Source: Plectrocnemia conspersa (taxonomy: Eukaryota; Arthropoda; Insecta; Trichoptera; Polycentropodidae). From it: a stretch of 64,000 bases of DNA. Each line of letters starts with the position of its first letter. Position 1 is the stretch's first letter. The notes under the pieces were generated by a model, which made no database searches, was not told where the DNA came from, and saw only the letters and a list, made by a program, of their open reading frames with translations. The translations under genes were made by a program, and so were the position numbers. The DNA lies in assembly GCA_009617715.1 (NCBI GenBank), contig VTFK01000266.1, positions 868,001 through 932,000 on the forward strand, given 5' to 3'. Shown here piece by piece: positions 12,053 to 33,165 of this stretch.

Positions 12053-12369
12053 CGATGGATGGTAATGGATAGCAATTAAACACATATTGAGCCGCTATAG
12101 TAGTATATTTCATTGAGATATAGTTACATGTTTGAATATTTAGAATATGAACGGTGACCGATGCACGAAGCAGCAACGGTCGTTGCGAGTTCGCTAAAGT
12201 TCCCCAAGAAAAATGCCTACGTCACGTCAATATTACTAGAGTGCCGCTTAGTTTTAACCATAATAAATCCTAAAAAATATATAAATAGGCCCCTACAGTT
12301 CTAAAATAAATCATTACTGCAGCGGCTCAATCTGTGTCTAATTGCCACCACCCGTCACCATCCCATCGC
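12053..12369. mobile_element. MITE-like element R2 with inverted ends
   Basis: The left end (ATGGATAGCAATTAAACACA then TATTGAGCCGCT) is repeated in inverse orientation at 12311-12360 (CAGCGGCTCAATCTGTGTC then TAATTGCC), giving imperfect inverted ends of roughly 50 bp. The interior ends in AAATAGGCCCCTACA. A second copy lacking the right end lies at 30908-31150. No clear target duplication was found. An alternative reading of the inner block as a short solo LTR (TGTAGGGGCC start on the minus strand) is possible. Confidence 0.5.
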
Positions 12370-13149
12370 CAAAATAATATGGGAGTACCAATTGTCATGA
12401 TCCCAAAGAAGGATATAAAATAGTACTTTAATAAAATTATGCTTATCGTAAATTAGATATAGTACTAGAGTATTGACATTTGGACTATTTAAACAAGGAG
12501 CTGAATCCAAAGGCGCTAAGCGTCAGATTACGCTGCCCGTTCCCCCTATAATAAAGCTGAATGCAAACACATATATGTTTACCGCTGAAGATGTTTTATT
12601 TTACTGATTAATATTACACAAGTGAAACGTTTACATTTACGTGCTAATCAGCGAGGTGCTGATCGGCGAAATTGTCCTTCTGTTGCGTTTCCATCCTACA
12701 CTGCCGCTCCGCCTTGGTGCTGCTAGAGTAGCTTTATGTGATTTAACTGTATCCTTCCCCTACGACAGTTTTGCGGCTGCATATGTGTATCTATTATATT
12801 ACGTTACATTTAATGTGTTACTAATTTGTGTGTAATTATAGTAAGTAATCAGTGGCAACTGAATGCGATTTACTTCTGTTGTATACTCCTATTCATCGAT
12901 TTACGCGATAGACACGATTCATAAAAACTTTTATTTGAGACAAATCCTGTAATATAATCTTAACTTTGCACGTTTAGACCCGAAATTATAGTGCTTAAAA
13001 ATAAAACCGAATTGCAAGCGACTGGCAACCCAGTAGGATTAATAAGTTTAATTTTGGTTTTATTCGCTAATTACTGATTAATAAAATGGTAAAGTATTTT
13101 TTGAATGGTATTAAGTAGATATTGAATGCAATTAATTAAGATTCTATTT
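12370..13149. other. Intergenic, nothing recognised
   Basis: Mostly AT-rich. A somewhat GC-richer patch at 12640-12790 contains an open frame of 64 codons with no family resemblance, and could be a decayed LTR segment. I see no gene. Confidence 0.4.
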
Positions 13150-13700
13150 ATTTTGAATAATCGCAAAAATGTCTCCCCCGCGTTTTGCGTAACCGCGAAC
13201 GGCGGCGGGCATCGCCGACTGTGGCGACGGGGCCTCGCGGCCTTCGAATCGGGCTCGCGCGGCGTCGGAGCGACCGTGCGAAAATGTGGGCAATAAATAA
13301 AAGGTTGTCGGTGTGCCGGTAATTGATTGGTCGTCGGCCGTCGGCGACACATAAATAATAAGATGGCGTCGGGCGGCGCAGCGGCGTCCCGCGGCCCGCG
13401 CCTCCCCTTCTCCCCAGGCGAAGCCGCCCCGCAAAGAGAACCGCCGCGGCAACCAGGTGAGCGCGCGCCCCAGCCCCGTATGCCCCCGCCCCCCGGGGCT
13501 CCGCCGCTGCCCGGCGCATCCGGCGTCTCCGTCGAGCTGACGCCCCCGTATCGGAATCGGCCGTCCGTCGTCCATTTTGTTTCGTCCGTCACCAGCCGCC
13601 GAAGACCGAAGCCCCACGACTGCCCGAGCGCCTCCTGCGGGTTTCCGACCGCGCGCCTTCGCGAACCTCATGCGAGTCTCGGATTCGCTCGCCTATGACT
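13150..13700 (+). promoter_or_regulatory. CpG-rich promoter block with probable untranslated first exon of the zinc-finger gene
   Basis: About 550 bp is strikingly GC- and CpG-rich in otherwise AT-rich surroundings. A strong donor, ACCAG|GTGAGC, sits at 13456/13457. The next plausible acceptor, TTCTTTTCAG|ATGCTG, is at 16301/16302, 185 nt before the zinc-finger start codon. Joining them puts the ATG at 13363 out of frame with an early stop, so exon 1 would be 5' UTR with an upstream ORF rather than coding. The long open frames on both strands here come from the lack of AT-rich stops. Transcription direction and start are inferred. Confidence 0.55.
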
Positions 13701-16301
13701 TTACTGTGATATTTGTTTCTCGTGCATAATATTCTAAGGTTCGGTTCACATATAGCAAAATATCATTTGTTCCAGTGGAACGTGTAAACAATCATATTTA
13801 ATTGGCAACGGCGTGATAAACAGAAAAGAAGTTGAAAAGTTTCACGACACAATCCTCCCTTCTTATGATATTAACATATTGTAGTCTATCTGCTTCGTAA
13901 GGCAGATTTAATATCGCCGAAAGACTATTCAGATACATCCCGTGTATTTAGTTACTGTATGAGCACAGGATAGTGTTTAAATAATTTTTGAATATCAATA
14001 CCATTATATTGGTCGAATTCAGATATGCAATGTTTGTATCGCACTGACAACAGAGTGCTCTTAGAAAGTTACAAATAAATAAAGAAATTTGTTTTATTAT
14101 ATATGTCATGTATAAGACAGTACATTATTACGATCCCGTCAAATTAATTAAAATGCACTGCTATTTTAGAATTATTTTTAAAATTTGATAAACACTGATA
14201 TTACGAAATAAAGAGCACAAGTATATTGATGATATATTTATTTTGTTACTTCTGATAATTACTCGATATTGTAATAATTTAATATGTAAGTGTATCATGG
14301 AGAAATATCTGAAACATTGTAATATTGACATTTTTATATAGCTATTTACATCATCAGATAAAATGTAAACTGGGTACGTGACAGTAAAGGAAATGTTAAT
14401 AAGCGCAATGGTTAGATATGTCAATCCATGTAATCATTATCATTTCACTTGTGTGCCAATTAGATTAGATTCTTTCTACAAAAAAAGCTTTTCATTACAG
14501 TTAGAAATTTTCTTTAAATCATATTTTTGAACTTTCGATTCGTTTTCCAAATCTACATTATCATATAAGCGATCAGTAAATAAATATAAATTATTATACA
14601 AAGCTAATATAATACTGGTCATAATAATTGTGAAACGTATTTTCAATTTTTTTATTTATTAATTTATTTAGCTAATTAATTGTTTATACACCAAACGAAT
14701 ATAATCAAAACATTCATATAAAATATAACATAAACATAATATAAGAAAATGACTAATATAATTTATTTTTTAATACGTGAAGGTGTTTCTTTACGAGGAT
14801 GATTTACATGAGCAGTATATAAAATAATTGCTCCATAAAACGAATTGTTCGTGCATTATTGTTGGAGAGATTATAGCGAGCAAGCATTAGTCAGAACAGG
14901 GAACAACTCATAATCCTTTTCCGAAAAAAATTCCAAAGATTTACCTTACATAGTTCGGTGACTATTGCTCCCAAGGTAATCACGCACACGAACAAAAAAT
15001 ATTGCCCACTCAGAATATTGCTCTCATTTTTTTAATTTTCTGGATGCATATCAGGAGTGTAAATTTCAAACCAAATTAGCGTTTCAGAATTCAAAAAAAT
15101 TCCAATCAGGATCTATGGATTTGAAAAAATATTTTATTTCGATGCTTCACATATATTGTAAAAACCAAGGCCGATATTTCTAACCTCAAGTAATTGCTAA
15201 ACTAGTCTCAAATAAATATTTGTTTGCTGCATAAGCGACTGGAATTTTACCAAAAAGACTGCTAAAGTAAAAACACTATTTTATAAAAACACTTTTCTGC
15301 AAATATACGTGAATTTAACATTTCTTACTTAAATGTGTGTCTTTTGATACAATGCAAACATTTTAATGACTTTTTTCTGGACATGTAAATATTAATACTA
15401 ATGCATCGATTTTAACTATTATTCATTGCTCTTAAATATGTGGTTTGCCAAAAATAGCAATTAAATAATACATTTCTTAATTTTTGGATTTTAAAATTAA
15501 TTTTCTCTACTTCAAAAATAATAAAACCAACTGTTTTATGCATGGTAATATTATGCTACGGTTTTGGTTGACTAATATTGAAATGTTTAAATTTGGTGTC
15601 AACTTGTTTATGTTTATAAATATAAATATTTATAAATGGGCTTCAAATAATATGGATTGTTTTTATTTTGTGGTGTACATATTTTTTTAATGTTTAAAAT
15701 TTTAATTATTAAAAAAATAAAAGTATTTAAAAAATACGAGAAATAGTACGGGCAACAAATAAACCACCTGCTAATTAAGTATTTTTAATAAGTCTTGATT
15801 TTTCTAGGAATATTGACACCTCCATACAATATTCCCCTGGCCGTACTCGTTTTCTTATACCTATCTATCCTTAAATTATCTGTATTTCTATTATTAAATC
15901 TATGTACATCTTTATTTCATATTCTTTTTTTATTAAAATACTTTAGTAACATATTATTTTCTAACTTATATATAAATATTAAAACATTTATCTTTATTAT
16001 TTCTTGAATATTCAACCATTCCAATCTTTCAATCATACTTCTACATCTAGTAAATCTATCTTTATTTAAAACTACTCTCATTGTCCGATTTTGTAGTTTT
16101 TGCAACATCATCTTATCTAATTTATTAAGCATATATATAATATTGATGCACAATAATTGAAGTGGGGATATTGTAGATTTTTTTTCATATTTTTCATTCT
16201 AAATAATATAACTATTTTTCTATTATTTTTTTTTTGTTAAAATTACTCTTTTTGACGAACATTAAAATCGTTTAACTAATATTTTAATATTTTCTTTTCA
16301 G
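13701..16301. other. Probable 5' UTR intron of the zinc-finger gene
   Basis: AT-rich sequence lies between the CpG-rich block and the acceptor at 16301. It contains a LINE relic at 15795-16153 and otherwise nothing I can name. Confidence 0.45.
15795..16153 (-). pseudogene. LINE (non-LTR retrotransposon) reverse-transcriptase C-terminal fragment
   Basis: A minus-strand frame reads LDKMMLQKLQNRTMRVVLNK, then DRFTRCRSMIERLEWLNIQE and a segment with FIYKLEN. This is the typical post-RT region of jockey/CR1-type LINEs (LxxLQNRAxRxIL...TxxxxLxxLxWLxVxxR). Farther downstream on the same strand the frame breaks. Only this roughly 80-codon piece remains, so it is a 5'-truncated or decayed copy in the zinc-finger gene's 5' intron. 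Confidence 0.7.
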
Positions 16302-16486
16302 ATGCTGCGATTTGTTATAACTTATTTTCACCTTACACCTGACTAAAAGTAATTGTGCAATAACGGTTAAAAACAGTAGTGCTTTATTTAGGTTGTGTGT
16401 GCATTAATACGTAAAAATAATAAAATGTGATGCAAGGATAATCCGAGACGTTATATTATAAAGAAAAGTGAGGTGCAAGTCTCAAG

Positions 16487-26140
<9,654 letters not shown>

Positions 26141-29100
26141 TCAAATTTCTGTGACGACGCATAGTTTACTTCCTTCAGTCCAATCATCATGTCTTAATAG
26201 AATTTTTCTTTTTTGAACGGAGATTAATCAACGATGTGATAGCATATTGATAAATCATATTTATGTACGTGTATATACACACCATGAGTGTAAGGTTTAG
26301 ATAAAAATGTGGAATATTTGCTTGAAATTGCATGCAGGTTTGAACGATCGAGTCTTTTTGTTGCGTGCGAGGGAAGGTGATGCAAGTTCAGAGCTTGATC
26401 TGGACATCAGCTACATTGTCATGTTCGAGAATAATAGTTATTTTTGACTTGAAAGTTCATATTGTTCCTTTTTCTAAAAATAAATTACGGTAGTATGTGA
26501 CGAGTAAAATGTGACGAGCAATTTTTACCATAATTTTATTGTTGTTACCTATAAATTAAAAATTTAAATTCCACAGAAAATATAATATTCAGTATACTCC
26601 ATTTTTTAGCAGCGCTTTAGCTATACCTTCCCTTGAATCGGATGAATTAAAACATTGAAGATTATGTAATGGATGATAAGATTTGAATAGTTTCATGACG
26701 AATGTTGAGGCCTTAGTATCGAAATGAACAGCAATAGAAGATTTGTGTGATGATGGTGATATATATGTGTACACATATGTGCGTGTGTATCTATTATTAT
26801 TATTATTAATGTTATTAAGAGATGATTGATCATTTACCAGTTTTTCCATAATGTGAACAAACGTTTGTGTTTGTTTAACGTTAGATTCGGTACCAGTGCT
26901 ATTAGAAGTATTAGAAGAGAAATAATAACAATGTCTTACCATATGCCAACTGTGTTTATATGTTTAAACTTAAAAGTAACAGCACAATCGAAGTAACATT
27001 ACTGATAGTTGTAAATGTGAATACGTTTTATGTTTAATTTGTAAAGTTTTCAATACGAACTTGGTACTGACCTTGTAAATATAGTTTTAAATTGTGTCGA
27101 AAGGATGAAAACAAGACGAATAAAGTACTAATATGGCTTTTTATATATATATACATATATATGATATATATATTTTGTACGTGTCTTTATAAGTGTTTAT
27201 TTCATCGTATTTCTGTAATGTATGTTGTTTTTTTTAAATGTTCCGTTACTAACATAGGGATTCAAGTTATTGAAATCATGCGACAGCTCTATAGTGTAGC
27301 AGTTATTTTCTTCCTTTTCTCGAATAGAACAATATTTACAATGGTTGGAAGACGGGAAATTTTGCTTGACATTGTTTCGCTTACTTTTTTTACTAACACA
27401 TTTTTCACATGAATGCTATTCCTCCATACAGTGGCCTGTGCAGGCGGAGAGTCCGAGGGTGCACGTGCACTTGTATTGAGAGAGTCGAAGCGGAGACGAC
27501 AAACTTGGCCCTCCTTGCCGAGTTGTCTATTGATACTAAACGTTGGTGCACCTGCTTCTTTGTATTTCTGCTTATGCCACTGGCCAATTTGAAAAGCAAT
27601 CATCCCTATGTCTCGTCGCGAATTAAGTGTTCATAAGTCGTTCAATGTTTATGATTAGTTATATTTAATATAAATTTTTAAAGAGCAATATTTCATTACG
27701 GCCATTAAGCATAATCACTTGTATACCACGTTAAGGAGTTTGTTAGATACCACACTTTTGTATAAATGGTAGTTTTATGAAATTGTGATATATAGTTTTC
27801 AAATTCGATTATGATGCCATTATTATTATTTTTTTAATCGACATTGTTCACTTCATCGTTGATTAGATTAGATTTAAAGATTATTTTGTAACTTTTTTTA
27901 ATAATAGTTACCGCTAGGAGTTATCAATTTTTTATAAACTTACTGACATCAAATTCTATCAAATTTATTCACACAAAAAAACAATTTTTAACGTGTGTGT
28001 ATATGCATTTACTCTCATATTTTTGTATTGTGTACCTACTCCTTTTGTATATATTATATTTAATATTAAAAAACATTTTTTTTTTAAATTAAATAGAAAT
28101 GTATAAATTTTTTAACGAAAATAGCTATTCGTTATAGATTAAACACTGTTTTATTTTTATAGGTTTTGGCACAATATTTCGATGCTGTGAGTCTTGCGAG
28201 TAACTTTGGCTCAAGTTATAAAGACATTTAAAATGTTAATAAAACAATTTTAGGTCAAAGATACTCCCAAGTCCAAAGTCACCCAACAATAATTATGAAA
28301 TGTGATCAATTTTTTTCTTTGAAAAACTCATAAATTTAACAGTGCCATTTTTTAATCCGTAACTTATGTATTTATTTATTTATTTAATACTCACATTTTT
28401 GCATTGTATTTTTTAATTTAAGACATCAGAAGTTAAAAAAACAATAGATCATATCATAATATTGTGATTGTAGTAAGAGTTCTTTAGAATAAGTACTAAT
28501 ATAGACCGTATTCAAATAAATTATCATTGCACTGTAAATTCTCAATAGTTTTGTGTGTTAACCCCATGAATCAATAGTGCAACTTATCATTTGCAGTCTT
28601 ACGTTATCAACACATTTATGAATTTATTCTGAAATTACTATAGTAATATATTTCATACAAAAAGTACAAAATACTGTATATAGCTTACTAGTATTTTGTA
28701 ATAAATTACATTGAAATTCTTAAAAAATAAAATAAAAATATAATTTTATGTATGTATGTGTCAAACGCTCGAGATACGACTGTATACCATTAATATATTA
28801 TTTATTTATGTTTTTTTTTTATATATATATAAACTCGTCACAAAACAATCTTCAACTTAAAAAAATCTAATCAAGTGCCCAATCGTAATTTTTCTCAGGA
28901 TATATGTACGTATATGTATACAAAATGTGTATATTAAAAAGACATCTTTTAAATTAAAAGCTATAGTATACGAAGACACGATAATAACATATTAACTAAC
29001 ATTTCCCAATAGATTGTTTACATATATATATATATAATATTAAAATAAAAAACAGTATTTTATAAAAAAATCTTATATTAAAATTTAGGAAGAATAAAAA

Positions 29101-30257
29101 TATTTTTGGCTCTCGGATCCCATAAATTTATAAATCTGCGATGAAAATAAGATTTAACCTTTGTATACTTTATAATTTTCCAATATACGATGATCTATGT
29201 TTTTAAGCTGTAACAAAATTATCAATAAAGTACAACATACATTTGAGCATATTTGTATGAAAGGCTAAAGATCTTTGTATATTTGAATATCTATAACTAA
29301 ATTTTACTGAAATGTTGGTTAACATGTTGATGGCTCAGGGTCTTTGTATACATTATAATGTCAAAATTTTGAACGGCGTTGGTCACTTATTACGTTGTCA
29401 AAGTAATTTGCCTCGTGTGTGAGAATAGCTATATGATGATATTTGTAATGAATTAATTAAAAATGTATGATTATGAATCGTGTAAATATTATTTTAACTT
29501 AGGTGTGTACAATTATAGATTTTCACTATTCAGAGTCGATCACGAAAGACAAACTCTGACGCCATATTTGGGACGACCGTATTCGGTGTCCGCTGTTGTA
29601 TGTATCGCTTTTTATAACTAAGTACGTATACATTGTATGTATAACGATATATATATATTTTATATGTATAGATGATCGGACTGTGTAATCCTGATGAGAT
29701 ATATATTATTATTACGTATGTATATTTTTGTGTTGTTTCTTTATTCGTACATGCACACAAGTACACGCTCGCGCATGCACATGCATACGTGTATGGGTAT
29801 ATATAAATATTCTATTTGTATATGTAGCATTTTATGTTAAGAATTAATAATTCGGTTTTTAAATTTAAGTAAATATAATACAAACAAAAAAAAATAAAAG
29901 TTTGTGTGAATTACACTCGATGCTGAATAGTTAGGTTTATTCACAATTAATTTCATTAGTACAGACGATAGAGTAATTGTAATGGTCAGTTTTTACAATA
30001 TATTCAGCATTGTACCTAATATATATTGTATAGAATTAGTGAAATATATAATTTTTTATTATAAAAAAATAGTTTTATTTCTATGTTAATTTATATATAA
30101 CGAAGTTGTATAAAAATTTAACTATGGTAAGAAATTATATTGATGCCACTCTGAATATACAAAGCTCTGCTACTTTTAGCGAGGATTAAAACAAGCTATT
30201 TATATTCATAGAATTCGTTCCGAATATTTGTAGCTTTTTCATATATGTATAAATATA
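26141..30257 (+). other. Zinc-finger gene 3' UTR and AT-rich spacer
   Basis: No coding exon seen. AATAAA-type hexamers are frequent (for example 26479, 27119 and 29223), so the end of the transcript cannot be fixed. A GC-richer patch at 27430-27590 starts CAGTGGC and ends GCCACTG, like a decayed MITE. Stretches of ATATAT and GTGTGT are scattered throughout, and the open frames at 27.1-27.6 kb overlap on both strands without family resemblance. Confidence 0.5.
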
Positions 30258-30474
30258 TACAGTAGACCCCCCAATAAGATGGTAAGTTGAGGACGTGCTA
30301 TTTGGGTGCCCGTCATTTTATGTGTGATCGAGTCAAAGGGAGGACATCTCACCATATGCTCCTGATTCGTATGTAGGTATTGCAAAAAATTGTATGAATA
30401 TTTTCTAGTCCCCCAAGTACACGCACCCAAATAGCACGTTCCCAATTTACCGTGTTATTGGGGGGTCTACTGTA
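30258..30474. mobile_element. pogo/Tigger-like MITE with TA target duplication
   Basis: The body is 30260-30472 (213 bp). It begins CAGTAGACCCCCCAATAA and ends, inverted, with the same CAGTAGACCCCCCAATAA sequence, flanked on both sides by TA. Inverted similarity continues about 50 bp inward to ACGTGCTATTTGGGTGC. The CAGTA terminus with a C-run and TA duplication is the pogo/Tigger pattern within Tc1/mariner. It has no transposase. The near-perfect arms suggest fairly recent insertion. Confidence 0.88.
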
Positions 30475-30907
30475 TTTATTCGATTCAGATGTACTTCATC
30501 TACAATCGTATGATCTTCGACAATTTTATTTGTGATAGCTAGGACTTATTTTAATAAAAAATACATTTGTTTTTTATTTGCACTTTGTAAAACTTGTATA
30601 AGACAGCTTCTATAATTTCACAGGTTTAGGAGGGGGAGGGGATTGGGATAGTGTGAAACAAATGGGAATTTGGCTCACATCTTGTGACATGGGGGGGGGG
30701 GGGAATAAAAATCACGAAAAACCTATGACATCATTTATGGAAGTCGCCTAATGAGAATTAACAAAGTGAAAATAAGTATATTGCCTAAATTAAAAATAAT
30801 ATCGAAAGAATATGTTTTCCGCTGTTAATTAAGTTCAACTTCTTCCTATTCTGATTTTAACGTTTTTCTTTTATTCCTATATGATAATTCTTAATCGTTG
30901 ATATTTT

Positions 30908-31150
30908 AGTGACGGAAGGTGACAGGTGTATAATACAGCAAATAGACATAGATTGAGCCGCTGCAGTAGTATTTTATTGAATTATTAGTATGGTTTACAT
31001 GTTATTTAAGTGGATGGTGCGCGAGGCACGCACCGGCATTCGAGCCCGCCAGAGTCGCCATAAGAAGAGGTCCGTCACGCCAGTGTTACCAGATTTGCTT
31101 ACTATACATTACAAGCTTTGGCCATAATAAAGCTAAATAGGCCCCCTACA
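30908..31150. repeat. MITE-like repeat R2, second copy
   Basis: The left part (GACAGGTGTATAATACAGCA then AATAGACATAGATTGAGCCG) and the right end (AAATAGGCCCCCTACA) match the element at 12053-12369 in the same order. The inverted right end of that copy is missing here. The middle (31010-31080) is GC-richer and diverged. It lies about 400 bp upstream of the DUSP12 start codon. Confidence 0.55.
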
Positions 31151-31334
31151 ATATTAAGAAAAATATTCTTCGTTGTAATTTTTAGTAAAAATATTTATAT
31201 ATATATATATATTTATATGTAATTAAATTGTTTAACATTCAAAATTCATTTAAATATATTGTCTTTTAGTATAATTTGTAATAATTTATTATTTTAAAAC
31301 CATGGCCGATATTTGAGGTGCTATGTTTAAGCGG

Positions 31335-31341
31335 TATCGAT
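31335..31341. promoter_or_regulatory. DRE-like TATCGAT motif upstream of DUSP12
   Basis: TATCGAT, the core of the insect DREF-binding element common in housekeeping promoters, sits about 210 bp upstream of the DUSP12 ATG, in a small less AT-rich patch. It is seven bases long and could be chance. Confidence 0.25.
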
Positions 31342-31548
31342 TTCCTAACCTCGGCTGTCAAAACAAACTGATACAAATGTACTTCATGTTACTGCGTAAA
31401 TATTGAGTTATTTTGATGTTTATTTTTAATATTCACTTAACAAATTACAATTAATTCATACTTAACATTGATTTTTATGAATATTATGTAAGAAAATTAT
31501 ATATCAATATATTATTTCCTGCAAAGTATCAAGTAAACATTAACAACA

Positions 31549-33128
31549 ATGGCTGAGAGTTCAGCGATTAAAACTGCAATCAATCCCATTATATCTAAAT
31601 GCAAGACAAGTTCCATTCTGACGAGGGACGATTTTGACGCTGGACCTGTTAGCGCAAATAAAATTGATGGAAATTTATGGCTCGGTTTGTAAACATTCGT
31701 TATTTATATTTTATATTTATTTACATGTTGCATTTTTAGGAAATCTCAGTGCTGCATGCGATATGGCATTTTTAATCGAGCATAATATATTGCACATTTT
31801 AACCGTTGATTCGGTTCCGTTGCCGAGAGTGATGACTGAATGTCGCGACTTAACAACAAAATATATTCAAGGTTGTGTTTATTGATTTAATATAATGATG
31901 AGATGTCATGTATTAATAAGAAATATTTTAATAATAGTTGCGGATATACCAAAAGAAGATATTATTAGTCATTTTACAGAGGCAAATGAATTCATTGAGA
32001 AGGGATTAGAATTTGGTCCTGTTTTAGTTCATTGGTATGTATTATTAAATTGATATATTTTGATTGTTGTATTATGAATTTTAATTATTTCAGTTACTTT
32101 GGAATGTCTCGCTCAGCAGCTTTTGTCATAGCCTATGTTATGTATAAGCATAAATTGACGTTCGAAGAAGCTTTTTATATAGTTAAAGCGAGAAGAAAAA
32201 TAACCCATCCAAATAGTGGTTTTATCGCTCAGTTGAAATTGTACAGTCAGATGAAATGTGTTTTAGATCAGAACTATCCTAAATATAAACAATTCAGGCT
32301 ACGAATGGCAGCTGAATATGTTAGAAAAGGTTATTATGATTGTTATATCGTCTTATCGCTTTCTTTAGTGTGTTTTATTAATGTTTATTTAATATTTTAG
32401 TTAAGATATTGCCTCAAAATTGTTCCAATCTTGTTAAACCCGATCCAGGTTTAAACAGGGAGAGGCCCGATCCGATGGTTTATAGATGTAAAAAGTGTAG
32501 ACGCATAGTTGCCTGCCAAAGTAATATCATTCCGCATATTCCTCATGACGTTAAAGTGAAGATGAACGAAGCCGTTATAAAGAAGAGGGAGAGTCGGTCG
32601 AATTCAAAACAGGAGGGACGCGAAAAATGGGATCTATCTTGCATTCAAAATGGTCAGAATTTAATCGAAAAGCTCAAGAGCATAGCTTGCTCTAATGGTG
32701 AAGTAAGTAAAAAAGACGATACTCTAGAAAATAAAGACTCGTCAAGTTCTGAAGACACGGATTTATCTAATGAAATAGTTATTAGTAAAGAAGCGGAAGT
32801 AGTAGATAATTCTGCCGAGATCCAAGAAGATCCTCAAGTGTGTCTTCAAACATATTTTGTAGAACCGTTAGCGTGGATGCAAGACATACACAAAAACGTT
32901 CAAGGGAAGCTGCTCTGTCCGAAGTGTTCCAATAAGCTGGGGAGCTTCAGTTGGATCATGGGTAATAAAAACATTTTTATATTCGAAGTTATGATTAATT
33001 TTACATTATAATTATTATTTTTAGGTTGTCAGTGTCCATGCGGTAGTAAAGTAGCTCCGGCTTTTTATCTGGTGCCATCAAAAGTCGACAAATCCAATGT
33101 GGTACAGAACGTACAAGTCACCGTTTAA
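31549..33128 (+). CDS. DUSP12: Dual-specificity protein phosphatase 12 (Yvh1 family)
   Basis: DUSP12/Yvh1 combines a dual-specificity phosphatase domain with a C-terminal zinc-binding domain. In yeast and vertebrates it also helps 60S ribosome maturation. Six exons, 31549-31684, 31740-31871, 31938-32034, 32094-32329, 32401-32961 and 33025-33128, sum to 1266 nt and give 421 aa, longer than the human protein's 340. The phosphatase domain covers about residues 38-195. The signature HCYFGMSRS has its catalytic Cys at residue 122, split between exons 3 and 4, and Arg at 128. The zinc domain shows YRCKKCRR (Cys 230, 233), YFVEPLAWM, LLCPKCSNKLGSFSW (Cys 373, 376) and CQCPCG (389, 391, 393), the diagnostic DUSP12 order. 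An acidic, serine-rich linker of about 100 residues separates the two halves of the zinc domain. The loop YFGM replaces the usual HAGV-like residues after the catalytic Cys. Confidence 0.94.
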
Positions 33129-33159
33129 TTAGGAAAAAATTATGTGATATTTATACATA

Positions 33160-33165
33160 AATAAA
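33160..33165 (+). promoter_or_regulatory. Candidate polyadenylation signal of DUSP12
   Basis: AATAAA lies 32 nt after the TAA stop. Further AATAAA/ATAAA hexamers follow within 250 nt, so this is only the first plausible signal. A short 3' UTR is implied if it is used. Confidence 0.4.

Noticed and set aside
13071..13698. Long overlapping open frames on both strands, rich in Pro, Gly, Ala and Arg
   Set aside because: They occur in a CpG-rich block where stop codons are rare and have no domain. The plus-strand frame hits a stop soon after the likely splice.
27092..27636. Several open frames downstream of the zinc-finger stop
   Set aside because: They overlap on both strands, lie in the probable 3' UTR, and coincide with a possible decayed MITE.
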